Below, one piece after another: positions 44,202 through 52,074 of a stretch of DNA of 64,000 bases. The stretch comes from Streptomyces rishiriensis (GTDB taxonomy: Bacteria > Actinomycetota > Actinomycetes > Streptomycetales > Streptomycetaceae), in the NCBI RefSeq assembly GCF_030815485.1, contig NZ_JAUSWV010000002.1, forward strand, positions 2,542,001 through 2,606,000. The letters are read 5' to 3'. The stretch's first letter is position 1; every line of letters starts with the position of its first letter. Position numbers and translations under genes: made by a program. The notes beneath the pieces are model-generated. The model did not search any database. It saw nothing but the letters and a program-made list of their open reading frames with translations, and was not told the origin of the DNA.

Positions 44202-44334
44202 GACACAGGGGCCTCGATCTGTGTGACCGCACGAATCCCCCTGCGCGGCAGGAACGAGAGGCGAAGAACCCGAGAGCTGGAAGCGAGAGAACCAGAAGGT
44301 AGGGCCCGCAGGGGCACCGCGTCGAGAGGCTGAC

Positions 44335-44357
44335 GGCCCGGGCGGACGTCCCGGGCC
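44335..44357 (+). terminator. Hairpin after the kinase operon
   Basis: GGCCCGGG-cggacgt-CCCGGGCC, a perfect 8-bp stem 134 bp after the stop of kinase B, followed by gccttacgg. A probable terminator. Confidence 0.6.
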
Positions 44358-44478
44358 GCCTTACGGACCCTGCCCGGTCAAGTCGTCCAAGAGCATGGCG
44401 GGTGCGGGGTTTCCGGGGCGTCGCCGAGCGGCAGCGCCGGACCCGTACGCGGGGAGGTTTCCCAGGCGACTTCGGGGG

Positions 44479-44501
44479 GGCGCGGGAGCGGTTCCCGCGC
44501 C
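44479..44501. other. Strong hairpin in the gap before the PH-like gene
   Basis: A perfect 9-bp stem GGCGCGGGA-gcggt-TCCCGCGCC. It may be a second terminator or a leader element of the next gene. Confidence 0.45.
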
Positions 44502-44642
44502 GCCGGGTGTACCCGTGCCTGGCACCAGCCGGTCCGGAACCAGCTGGTGGATTCGGGCTGGGCCGCGACGTGCCGAGCCGTAGACTTCGGCGGCGAACGC
44601 CGACGACGTCCGGCCGTTGCGCGCTCTCGGGGGAGGAATCAC

Positions 44643-46412
44643 ATGCAGGACCTTTCGGACTCGATGGAGATCGCCGAGCCTGAGGAGGACGGCCGGAGCG
44701 ATACCGCCGACTCACCTGCTGTCGACGATCCGACACCCGACTCCGACATCGACTCGACGACGGTATCGACGGTCCTGGTGGAGGTGCTTCCAGGGGTGGC
44801 TGTCGTCTGCGGTGAGGTTCCGGCGGAACTCAAGGCCGATCTGCTCGACTTCGGGATCGTGCCGGCTGCCGACCGCAGTCAGATTTCCGCTGTCCTCGCC
44901 TCGATCGGGAACACGGCGACCGTGGCCGGCAACCTCGGAAACGCATTCGCCAGTGTGCAGGGGCTCTACAGGCTCGGCGCCGGGACACAGGCCTGGCTGA
45001 ACGCCGGCGCAGCGCTCGCCGTGAAGGACGGCGCGAACCTCGGAGCGGTGTTCTTCGGCGGAAAAGTAGTCCATCAGGCCCGCCTCCTCCCCGTGGCCGC
45101 GGTGAGCACGGCACAGACCGCGGCCTCTATCGGGCCGGCACTGGCCATGGTCGGCCTTCAGATGCAGCTGAGCGAGGTCACCGGCCTCGTCAAGACGAAC
45201 ATCGCGCTGACACACCAGGTACTCGCAGGCATCCGCAACGAGCAGTGGACCGAACTGACGGGGCTCGTCACCACCATCGATCGCGCGGTCGGCCAGGCGC
45301 GGGAGGTCGAATCGGTCCCCACCTCCCTGTGGGACAACGTCGCGGGTAGTGAGGCGTCGCTGCGTAAGCAGCTTGAGCTGTACCGGCTGAACGTCCGTGG
45401 TCACGTCGGACAGATCGATGGGGCCGACGCGAGTCGCCGCCGTGAGTATCTGCAGACGAACGCCGAGGCAATCGTCTTCGACGCCAACGCCCTCCTGTCC
45501 TCCGTCAAGGCGTGGACCGGGTATCAGGCGCTTCGCGCCGGGAGGGCGAGAACCGCTGGACGCGAAGACGCTGACGAGGCACGGCTGGTCGACGTCATCG
45601 CGCGCGACACCCGCGCGGAGTTCGACTCCGCTCTCGCCGAGACGACGAGTCTCGTAGGAGCGCTGACGCGGGAGCTGCGGATCATCGCCGAGCTTCCAGG
45701 ACCCGACGCATGGCCGCTGCCGGGGAAGCGGAAGGACGTGAAGGCAGCTCGCGACATCTCCGCCCGTCTTCTGGAGGCGATCGCGCCGCTTGCCGACGCC
45801 CTCCATCCGCCGGCCCCTCCGCTCGATGCTCCGGGCGTGGTCTGCGCACCCACATCGCTGGATCCCAAGCCGTACCTTCGCATCCTGCAATGGTTCCTCG
45901 ATGACGGTGAGACCGTACGTGTCCTCGGCTTCCCCGACCAGCTCGATGCCCTTGGCCCGATTTCTGCGATCGTCGGCGGAGCGAAGGAGAAGTTGGCGGC
46001 AGCGCGGGACAAGGCCGCGGCGAAGACACTGGTCGCCGTCACGGATCGCCGCGTCATCACGGCCAGGACGAACGCGTTCCTCGAGCAAGGCGAGATCCGT
46101 CAAGTCATCCCACTCGACCAAGTGCGATACGTCCGAGCAGCGACCACACAGGACAAGAACGCGCGCTTGGCGATCGACCTCATCACGCGCGAGGAGAACA
46201 TCCGGTGGCTCTTCCACTCTGACATCGAGAACGCTCAAGTGAACGCGCTCGCCGCCGTGCTCGCCGAGTCGATGGCGATCCCTGACGTGGAACGCGATGA
46301 ACTTCAGCGGCGGCGCATGGTCCCCATCGAAGCGGGCGAGAGGGACGAGAGCACCGACACGAGATCTACGGAACCGACCAGGCCCGAGGCCACGACCCAC
46401 CATGCCGAGTAG
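44643..46412 (+). CDS. Unrecognised 589-residue protein with possible C-terminal bacterial PH domain
   Basis: The start is fixed by GGGAGGA seven to eight bases upstream. The first 40 residues are acidic. Residues about 40-75 look like a small alpha/beta unit (VLVEVLPGVAVVCGEV). Two Gly/Ala-rich, possibly membrane-seeking helical stretches follow (about 85-190: NTATVAGNLGNAFASVQG, ALAMVGLQMQL), then long helices (190-385). The C-terminal 110 residues (TLVAVTDRRVITART, IRQVIPLDQVRYVRAA, NIRWLFHSDIENAQV) read like a bacterial PH (bPH) domain. Codon use is less GC-biased than in the neighbours, which hints at acquisition. The function is unknown; a membrane-associated scaffold or defence protein is possible. 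Confidence 0.75.
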   Translation: MQDLSDSMEIAEPEEDGRSDTADSPAVDDPTPDSDIDSTTVSTVLVEVLPGVAVVCGEVPAELKADLLDFGIVPAADRSQISAVLASIGNTATVAGNLGNAFASVQGLYRLGAGTQAWLNAGAALAVKDGANLGAVFFGGKVVHQARLLPVAAVSTAQTAASIGPALAMVGLQMQLSEVTGLVKTNIALTHQVLAGIRNEQWTELTGLVTTIDRAVGQAREVESVPTSLWDNVAGSEASLRKQLELYRLNVRGHVGQIDGADASRRREYLQTNAEAIVFDANALLSSVKAWTGYQALRAGRARTAGREDADEARLVDVIARDTRAEFDSALAETTSLVGALTRELRIIAELPGPDAWPLPGKRKDVKAARDISARLLEAIAPLADALHPPAPPLDAPGVVCAPTSLDPKPYLRILQWFLDDGETVRVLGFPDQLDALGPISAIVGGAKEKLAAARDKAAAKTLVAVTDRRVITARTNAFLEQGEIRQVIPLDQVRYVRAATTQDKNARLAIDLITREENIRWLFHSDIENAQVNALAAVLAESMAIPDVERDELQRRRMVPIEAGERDESTDTRSTEPTRPEATTHHAE

Positions 46413-46570
46413 GCCACGCGCCAATTGACCGTGCGGTCGGTGGAACGTTGGCGGCTCGACCCCGACTTACCGCTCCACCGTCACCAGGCTTGGCTGCGTT
46501 GACGCCCGCCGGCACACACTGGTGGCGCTTCCGCGGAGCAGAGGCCATTCCGAGGCAAAGCCGCAGGTGG

Positions 46571-46986
46571 CGGCAGACGAGTCGGGCTGTACGCCGGGTT
46601 CTGTCGCCCGGTCGCCTCGCGGCGGCCGGGGAGACGGCCATCCATCTAGGGCCGGCGTTGCCGCCGGCCTCGTGCGGTCTACCCGCGGACTCGGGCGGGC
46701 AGCCCTCGAACGTCCGCGCAGAGCCGCCTGTTACAGCGGCTCCTTTTGACCTTGCTCCAGGTGGGGTTTACCTAGCTGCCCAGGTCACCCTGGGCACTGG
46801 TGGTCTCTTACACCACCGTTTCACCCTTACCGGGGACCGAGGTCCCCGGCGGTCTGTTTTCTGTGGCACTGTCCCGCGGGTCACCCCGGGTGGCCGTTAG
46901 CCATCACCTTGCCCTGTGGAGCCCGGACGTTCCTCGGGAAGTCCCGTGAGGGACTCCACGCGGCCGTCCGCCCGGCTCGTCTGCCG
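46571..46986 (-). ncRNA. rnpB: RNase P RNA (type A)
   Basis: On the reverse strand the P1 stem is formed by 5' GGCAGACGAG and 3' CTCGTCTGCC. Conserved core elements occur in order: GAGGAACGTCCGGGCTCC, ATGGCTAACGGCC, GACAGTGCCACAGAAA, GGTAAGGGTGAAACGGTG, GTAAACCCCACC and, near the 3' end, GATGGATGGCCG and ACAGAACCCGGCGTA. About 415 nt, as usual for streptomycetes. This is the catalytic RNA that matures tRNA 5' ends. A TAGCAT box (reverse strand, 46995-47000) suits its -10. Its 5' 90 nt overlap the end of the EamA gene in the same direction. Confidence 0.97.
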
Positions 46987-47886
46987 TGCCGACCATGCTA
47001 CCGGGCGCGGACGCCGTCCCGTTCCGGCAGCCGGTCCCGCGGCCGTCGCCAGCACCGAGCCCGCGAGGATCAGCGTGAAGGCGGCCAGGACGCCGACGGT
47101 GAGGCGTTCGTCCAGGAACAACGCGCCCGCCGCCACCGCGACCGCCGGATTGACGTACGTGATGACCGTCGAGCGGGTCGGGCCGATCTCCTTGATCAGC
47201 TCCAGGAACGCCACGAAGGCGACGGCCGTGCAGACGACCCCCAGAACCGCCAGCGCCGCAAGGACAGAAACGCTGGGTGTCTCCGCCGGCCAGGTCGCGA
47301 CGGCCGCCGGTGCGTAGACGAGCGCCGCCAGGGTCAGGCAGGGGACGATGAGGTGGAGGGTGGGGACGTCCTTGAGGCGGCGGGCCGCGATCAGCGGGGC
47401 CGTCGCGTAGCCGACGACCGTCAGGAGCACCTCGCCCAGGGACTTCGCGTCGCCGCCCGTCAGATGCGGGACGGTCAGGACGGCCACTCCGGCGAGGCCG
47501 ACGGCCAGGCCCGCCATCCGCCGTACGCCCAGCACCTCCGTGTCGCCGAGGAAGCGGGCCGCCAGTACGCCGACGATCGGGACGCCCGCGACCAGCAGGC
47601 CCGCGGTGGAGCTGGAGAGGTGCCGTTCGGCGTCCGTGAGGGTGAACCAGGGGCCGATGATCTCGATGACGGCGAAGGCCAGCATGGGCTTCCAGTGCGC
47701 CCGTACCGTCCGGGTCAGGCCCCGTTGCCGCAGCGCGAAGGGGAGCAGGAGGGCCGCGCCCAGCGCACATCGGGTGAACACGACCATGGACGGGGAGAGG
47801 TCCTCCACCGCCACCTTGATCATCAGGTAGGGGATGCCCCAGACCACTCCCATCAGGGAGAACAGGAACCAGCCGCGTGCAGTCAT
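46897..47886 (-). CDS. EamA/DMT family transporter (RhaT/YedA-like)
   Basis: 329 residues with ten helices in two EamA repeats: first GWFLFSLMGVVWGIPYLMIKVAVEDLSPSMVVFTRC, second beginning about ALIAARRL. ELIKEIGPTRSTVITYVNPAVAVAAGALFLDERLTVGV is the typical end of the second repeat. It exports amino acids or other metabolites. The last helix ends near TAAGPAAG; the following 30 residues (SARQTSRADGRVESLTGLP...) are read through the rnpB 5' region, and the stop codon is the TAA of the conserved GGCTAAC of RNase P RNA. It follows an AraC-type gene, which may regulate it. Confidence 0.9.
   Translation of the reverse strand: MTARGWFLFSLMGVVWGIPYLMIKVAVEDLSPSMVVFTRCALGAALLLPFALRQRGLTRTVRAHWKPMLAFAVIEIIGPWFTLTDAERHLSSSTAGLLVAGVPIVGVLAARFLGDTEVLGVRRMAGLAVGLAGVAVLTVPHLTGGDAKSLGEVLLTVVGYATAPLIAARRLKDVPTLHLIVPCLTLAALVYAPAAVATWPAETPSVSVLAALAVLGVVCTAVAFVAFLELIKEIGPTRSTVITYVNPAVAVAAGALFLDERLTVGVLAAFTLILAGSVLATAAGPAAGTGRRPRPVAWSARQTSRADGRVESLTGLPEERPGSTGQGDG
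46995..47000 (-). promoter_or_regulatory. Probable -10 box of rnpB
   Basis: TAGCAT on the reverse strand, about eight bases before the 5' end of the P1 stem. It lies inside the coding sequence of the EamA transporter. The -35 region is not obvious. Confidence 0.5.
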
Positions 47887-47911
47887 ACGGAGAGTGTCGG
47901 CCGGGCCCCGG

Positions 47912-48754
47912 TCAGGTGTCTTGAACGCTGTTGCGGTACGCGGCCGGGGTCACGCCCAGCACGCGGCGGAACCAGCGGGTGAGATGCGCCTGGTCCGCGA
48001 AGCCGACGAGGCCCGCGACCTCCGCGGGACGCAGCCCCGACTCCAGCAGGCGCCGGGCCCGGGCCACCCGGTGCTGGGCCAGCCATGCGTACGGCGGCAT
48101 GCCCGTCGTCGTACGGAAGGCGCGCAGGAGCTGGTAGCGGGACAGTCCGAGGTCCGCCGCGAGGTCGGCGAGGGAGGGCGGGGCGAGGAGTTCGTCGGCG
48201 AGACGGGTGCGGACGGCTTCGGTGAGGTGTTCGGCGCCGGGGATCGTGTCGCACACGGGACGGGCCGTGGAGTGGCGTCGGGCCAGGGCCGTCAGCAGCC
48301 AGGGGAAGCGGGACTCGGCCTCCAGAGGGTCCGGGCAGGCGGCCAGTTCCGTGTGCGTCCGGCGCAGGGCGGCGGCCAGTTCGGGGTCGTCGAGGAGGGG
48401 CTCACGGAAGTGCGGCACACCCCCGAGGGTTCCCTCGGTGAGAAGGGCCGGGCCGGCGTAGAGGGCGCGGTAGGCGTAGCCGTCGGTGTCGTTGCCCGGG
48501 CCGCCGGTGTGCGTCTCGCCGGGGGCCAGGACGACGATGGAGCCGGGGCCGGTCCGGATGTGGCCGCCGCGGTAGGCGATGATCTCCGAGCCGCCCACGC
48601 AGACCCCGACGGTGAACTCCTCGTGCGCGTGCGGGGCGTAGACGTGCCGGTCGAAGCGCGCGGTGAGGAGGTCGAGGGGCGGGCCGCACCGCCCCAGCCG
48701 GGCTCTGGTCCACAACGCCTGCTCACGGCTTTCATGGCCCTTCCCACGACTCAC
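47912..48754 (-). CDS. AraC family transcriptional regulator
   Basis: 280 residues from GTG (VSRGKGHESREQALW). The N-terminal AraC-binding cupin has DLLTARFDRHVYAPHAHEEFTVGVCVGG and GSIVVLAPGETHTGG. The C-terminal double HTH has PSLADLAADLGLSRYQLLRAFRTTTGMPPYAWLAQHRVARARRLL and VAGLVGFADQAHLTRWFRRVLGVTPAAYR. The GGGGG stretch seven bases upstream acts as SD; an ATG at 48841 would add 29 residues. It lies 25 bp upstream of the EamA gene in the same direction, a common pairing for amino-acid exporters and their activator. Confidence 0.9.
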   Translation of the reverse strand: MSRGKGHESREQALWTRARLGRCGPPLDLLTARFDRHVYAPHAHEEFTVGVCVGGSEIIAYRGGHIRTGPGSIVVLAPGETHTGGPGNDTDGYAYRALYAGPALLTEGTLGGVPHFREPLLDDPELAAALRRTHTELAACPDPLEAESRFPWLLTALARRHSTARPVCDTIPGAEHLTEAVRTRLADELLAPPSLADLAADLGLSRYQLLRAFRTTTGMPPYAWLAQHRVARARRLLESGLRPAEVAGLVGFADQAHLTRWFRRVLGVTPAAYRNSVQDT

Positions 48755-48928
48755 TCGCAACCCCCATGTGACTCCCGCGCGACGCCCGCGCGTCCCCCGT
48801 ACGTGCTCCCACGCGTGCAACGCCTTCAGGTCCCGATTCATGCCGGAGCGCGGGCGCGCACCTCGGGCGGGCCCTCTCGTGGCACGTCGTACGCTGTCGC
48901 AGCAGAGCTCTATTGAAGGAGATTTCCC

Positions 48929-49720
48929 GTGCTTGTCCTGCTGCCGCCCTCCGAAGGCAAGGCGTCCTCCCGGCGTGGCGCCCCGCTCAAGCCGGAGGCG
49001 CTCTCCCTGCCGGGACTCGGCGCCGCCCGCGAGGCCGTCCTCGACGAGCTGGCCGAACTGTGCGCGGCCGACGAGGACAAGGCGCGCGAGGTGCTCGGGT
49101 TGAGCGAGGGGCTGCGTGGCGAGATCGCGAAGAACACGGAGCTGCGCACGGCGGGAGCCCGGCCCGCCGGGGAGGTCTACACGGGCGTCCTGTACGACGC
49201 TCTCGGCCTGGCCACACTCGACGCGGCTGCCAAGAGGCGCGCGGCCCGGTCGCTCCTCGTCTTCTCGGGGCTGTGGGGTGCCGTCCGGGTGACGGACCGA
49301 ATCCCGTCCTACCGCTGCTCGATGGGTGTGCGGCTGCCCGGGCTGGGTGCGCTGGGCGCGTACTGGCGGGCCCCGATGGCGTCCGTGCTGCCCGAGGCGG
49401 CCGGGAACGGGCTGGTACTCGACCTGCGGTCGGCTGCGTACGCGGCGCCCTGGAAGCCGAAGGGTGAGGTCGCGGGGCGGACGGCGAGCGTGCGGGTACT
49501 GCACGCGCCGACCCGGAAGGTCGTCAGCCACTTCAACAAGGCGACCAAGGGGCGGATCGTGAGGAGCCTGCTGACGGCGGGGATCTCCCCCGCGGGTCCC
49601 GCCGAGCTGGTGGAGGCGCTGCGGGACCTCGGGTACGTGGTGGAGGAGAAGGCGCCCGCGAAGGCGAAGGCCGGGACGGTCGCCTGGACCCTGGACGTGC
49701 TGGTGGACGAGGTGCACTGA
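48929..49720 (+). CDS. yaaA: Peroxide stress protein YaaA (DUF328)
   Basis: 263 residues from GTG with AAGGAG seven bases upstream. Family blocks are LLPPSEGKA at the start, AGEVYTGVLYDALG, LLVFSGLWGAVRVTDRIPSYRCSMGVRLPG and HFNKATKGRIVR. In E. coli YaaA lowers free iron during peroxide stress and has a DNA-binding-like fold. The gene is divergent from the AraC regulator. Confidence 0.93.
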   Translation: MLVLLPPSEGKASSRRGAPLKPEALSLPGLGAAREAVLDELAELCAADEDKAREVLGLSEGLRGEIAKNTELRTAGARPAGEVYTGVLYDALGLATLDAAAKRRAARSLLVFSGLWGAVRVTDRIPSYRCSMGVRLPGLGALGAYWRAPMASVLPEAAGNGLVLDLRSAAYAAPWKPKGEVAGRTASVRVLHAPTRKVVSHFNKATKGRIVRSLLTAGISPAGPAELVEALRDLGYVVEEKAPAKAKAGTVAWTLDVLVDEVH

Positions 49721-49741
49721 GCCACCCACCTCGAGAGTCGT

Positions 49742-49775
49742 TGCAGCATGCGCAATGCCTTTTGCGCATGCTGCA
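49742..49775. promoter_or_regulatory. Perfect 13-bp inverted repeat before eda
   Basis: Arms TGCAGCATGCGCA (49742-49754) and TGCGCATGCTGCA (49763-49775) with an 8-base AT-rich centre (atgccttt), 23 bp before the ATG. The TTGCGCA-type half-sites resemble Lrp/AsnC-family sites. It probably is the operator of eda, or a regulator-bound terminator for yaaA. Confidence 0.65.
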
Positions 49776-49797
49776 CACCGACGGCAGGATGAGGCGC

Positions 49798-50460
49798 ATG
49801 ACCTCGCCTCTGCCCTCCTTCTCGGCTGCCTCGGTACTGGATCTGGCCCCGGTCGTGCCCGTACTAGTCGTCGAGGACGCCGCCGACGCCGTACCGCTGG
49901 CGCGCGCTCTGGTGGCGGGCGGGCTGCCCGCGATCGAGGTGACCCTGCGGACACCGGCCGCGCTCGACGCGATCCGGGAGATCTCCGGGTCGGTACCGGA
50001 TGCGGTCGTCGGGGCCGGAACGGTGATCACGCCGGAGCAGGTGACGGCGTGCGGGGACGCCGGCGCGCGGTTCCTGGTGAGCCCCGGTTGGACCGACTCC
50101 CTGCTGACGGCGATGCGGGCGTCCGGGCTGCCCTTCCTGCCGGGGGTGTCGACCACCTCGGAGGTCGTGGCGCTGCTGGAACGCGGGGTGCGGGAGATGA
50201 AGTTCTTCCCGGCGCAGGCCGCGGGCGGCACCGCCTATCTCAGGTCACTGGCCGGACCACTCCCCCAGGCCCGGTTCTGCCCGACCGGCGGGATCGGCCC
50301 GGACAATGCGCCGGACTACCTCTCCCTGCCCAACGTCGGTTGTGTGGGCGGGAGCTGGATGGTCCCGGCGGACGCGGTCGCGGCACGCGACTGGCAGCGG
50401 ATCGAGGGGCTCGCGCGGGCCGCCGCGCTTCTCAGGTCCGCAGGTGGGACGTGTCGTTGA
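49798..50460 (+). CDS. eda: KDPG/KHG aldolase
   Basis: 220 residues. 2-Keto-3-deoxy-6-phosphogluconate aldolase (class I): VVPVLVVEDAADAVPLARALVAGGLPAIEVTLRTPAAL carries the Glu, GAGTV the strand-4 turn, and REMKFFPAQAAGG the Schiff-base lysine (about residue 137). CPTGGI is the phosphate loop. The enzyme splits KDPG to pyruvate and glyceraldehyde-3-phosphate. No edd lies beside it; it stands alone behind a perfect palindrome. Its end overlaps the convergent RNase H/phosphatase gene by 29 bp. Confidence 0.93.
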   Translation: MTSPLPSFSAASVLDLAPVVPVLVVEDAADAVPLARALVAGGLPAIEVTLRTPAALDAIREISGSVPDAVVGAGTVITPEQVTACGDAGARFLVSPGWTDSLLTAMRASGLPFLPGVSTTSEVVALLERGVREMKFFPAQAAGGTAYLRSLAGPLPQARFCPTGGIGPDNAPDYLSLPNVGCVGGSWMVPADAVAARDWQRIEGLARAAALLRSAGGTCR

Positions 50461-52045
50461 GCAGGCGGACGCTGGCGTTGCCGTCGGCGTAGTAGGCCAC
50501 CGCCGACAGCGAGGCCGCCGACAGTTCCATGCGGAACAGCGACTCGGGCGGGGCGCCCAGGGCGAGCCGTACGAACGTCTTGATCGGGGTCACGTGGGTG
50601 ACCAGAAGAACCGTGCGGCCCTTGTACGCCGCGACCAGTCTGTCCCGGGTGGCCGCGATGCGGGTGGCGGTCGCCGCGAAGCTCTCGCCGCCGCCGGTCG
50701 GCTCGGCCTCCGGGTCGGCCAGCCAGGCGTTCAGGTCGTCGGGGTGACGCTCGCGGACCTCGCCGAAGGTCAGACCCTCCCAGGCCCCGAAGTCGGTCTC
50801 GATCAGTCCGTCCTCGACGGTGACCTCGAGGCCGAGGCGGGCGGCAACGGCCCCGGCGGTCTCGCGGGTGCGGGCGAGCGGGGAGGCGAGGATGTGCTGG
50901 ACGGTCCCGCGCCGGGCGAGAGCGGCGGCGACCCGCTCGGCCTGCTCCCGGCCGACGTCCGAGAGCGAGGGATCGCTGCCGCCGCTGCCGGAGAACCGCT
51001 TCTGCGGGGTGAGCGGCGTCTCGCCGTGCCGCAACAGCACGAAGGTGGCGGGCGCCCCGAGGTCGGGCGCCGCCCCCCAGCCGACTGAAGGGGTGACCGC
51101 GGGGGCCTCGGCAGCGGCAGAGGCGGGAGCGGGAGCCGGGGTGGCGACCGTGCGGGCGGCGCGGCGGTCGGCGCCGGTCTTCGTCACCTTCTCCTGCTTT
51201 CCCTGCTGCTCATGCTGCTCATGCTGCACCGGGTGCTCCGGCTGCGGCTCGTGCTGCACCGGCTGCTGCGGCTGCGGCTGGTGTTTTCCCAGCTGCTCCC
51301 GCTGCTGCTCGGGCTTTGCCTGCTGCTCCCGCTGCTCCCGCTGCTGCTCGGGCCTTGCCTGCTGCTCCTGCTGCGTCTCCTGGGTCCCCTGCGTCTCGTG
51401 CGTCCCCTGCGTCTCGTGCGTCCCCTGCGTCTCGTGCGTCCGCTGCGTCTCATGCGTTCGCTGCGCAGTGGCCGCCTTCGGGGCTGCGGGCGGGCGGGAC
51501 CGGAGCAGGGCCTCGCGGGCCTTCGCCGCGCCCGCCGTGGCGTCGCCGGGCGGGCCGGAGGGCTCGGGTGCGACGGGGGTCGCGGGGACACGGGCGGCCG
51601 GCTCGGCCCGCGATGCCCCGGCGTCCCACTGCTCGCCCCGCTTGCCCGCGTCCATCGCCTCGTTGGCCAGGCGGTCGGCGTGCTTGTTGCGCTCGCGCGG
51701 CATCCACTCGTAGGTGACCTGCCCGGGCGGGAGGATCCGGGCCGCCTCGGCGGCCAGCGGCTTCATGTCGGGGTGCTTGATCTTCCAGCGGCCCGACATC
51801 TGCTCGACGACCAGCTTGGAGTCCATGCGCACCCGCACGGTGGCCGACGGGTCGAGCTCACGGGCGGCGCGCAGGCCGGCCACCAGCCCCCGGTACTCGG
51901 CCACGTTGTTGGTGGCGACGCCGATGTACTCGGCGCGCTCGAGGAGCGTCTCCCCCGTCGCCGCGTCGATCACCACGCTGCCGTAGCCCGCGGGCCCCGG
52001 GTTGCCCCGTGACCCGCCGTCGGCCTCGACGATGAACTCCCGCAC
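50432..52045 (-). CDS. Bifunctional RNase H / alpha-ribazole-type phosphatase with repeat linker
   Basis: 537 residues. The N-terminal RNase HI domain (1-140) has D9, E50 and D75 as catalytic acids. The C-terminal histidine phosphatase domain (about 333-537) has LLRHGET (339-343) and THVTPI. This matches M. tuberculosis Rv2228c, whose second domain has CobC-like activity. Between them lies a low-complexity linker of about 190 residues, much longer than usual. It holds five hexapeptide repeats (R/G)THETQ at 196-225 and a Gln/Glu-rich part at 226-286. It is the last gene of the Nif3, zinc-ribbon, RNase H operon. Confidence 0.93.
   Translation of the reverse strand: MREFIVEADGGSRGNPGPAGYGSVVIDAATGETLLERAEYIGVATNNVAEYRGLVAGLRAARELDPSATVRVRMDSKLVVEQMSGRWKIKHPDMKPLAAEAARILPPGQVTYEWMPRERNKHADRLANEAMDAGKRGEQWDAGASRAEPAARVPATPVAPEPSGPPGDATAGAAKAREALLRSRPPAAPKAATAQRTHETQRTHETQGTHETQGTHETQGTQETQQEQQARPEQQREQREQQAKPEQQREQLGKHQPQPQQPVQHEPQPEHPVQHEQHEQQGKQEKVTKTGADRRAARTVATPAPAPASAAAEAPAVTPSVGWGAAPDLGAPATFVLLRHGETPLTPQKRFSGSGGSDPSLSDVGREQAERVAAALARRGTVQHILASPLARTRETAGAVAARLGLEVTVEDGLIETDFGAWEGLTFGEVRERHPDDLNAWLADPEAEPTGGGESFAATATRIAATRDRLVAAYKGRTVLLVTHVTPIKTFVRLALGAPPESLFRMELSAASLSAVAYYADGNASVRLLNDTSHLRT
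51188..51460. repeat. Coding tandem repeats in the RNase H/phosphatase linker
   Basis: 51371-51460: five 18-bp units of type tgcgtcccctgcgtctcg, coding (R/G)THETQ. 51188-51370: CTG/CTC-rich direct repeats coding PEQQREQ-type and QPxxPVQHE-type units. All keep the frame. Confidence 0.8.
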
Positions 52046-52074
52046 GACCTAAGCCCCTTGCCGCCTCTGACCGA

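Larger units (their letters stand above)
44202..44642. other. 441-bp gap after the kinase operon
   Basis: No convincing gene. It starts with a purine-rich stretch (about 44250-44300), then holds the hairpins at 44335-44357 and 44479-44501. The second half is very GC-rich and leads to the SD of the next gene. Its composition differs from both flanks, suggesting a junction. Confidence 0.5.

Noticed and set aside
44390..44520. A stretch looking like a tRNA (D-arm-like cgccgagcggcagcg and hairpins)
   Set aside because: No acceptor stem, no GGTTCGAATCC-type T arm and no CCA-type 3' end could be found, so it is not called a tRNA.
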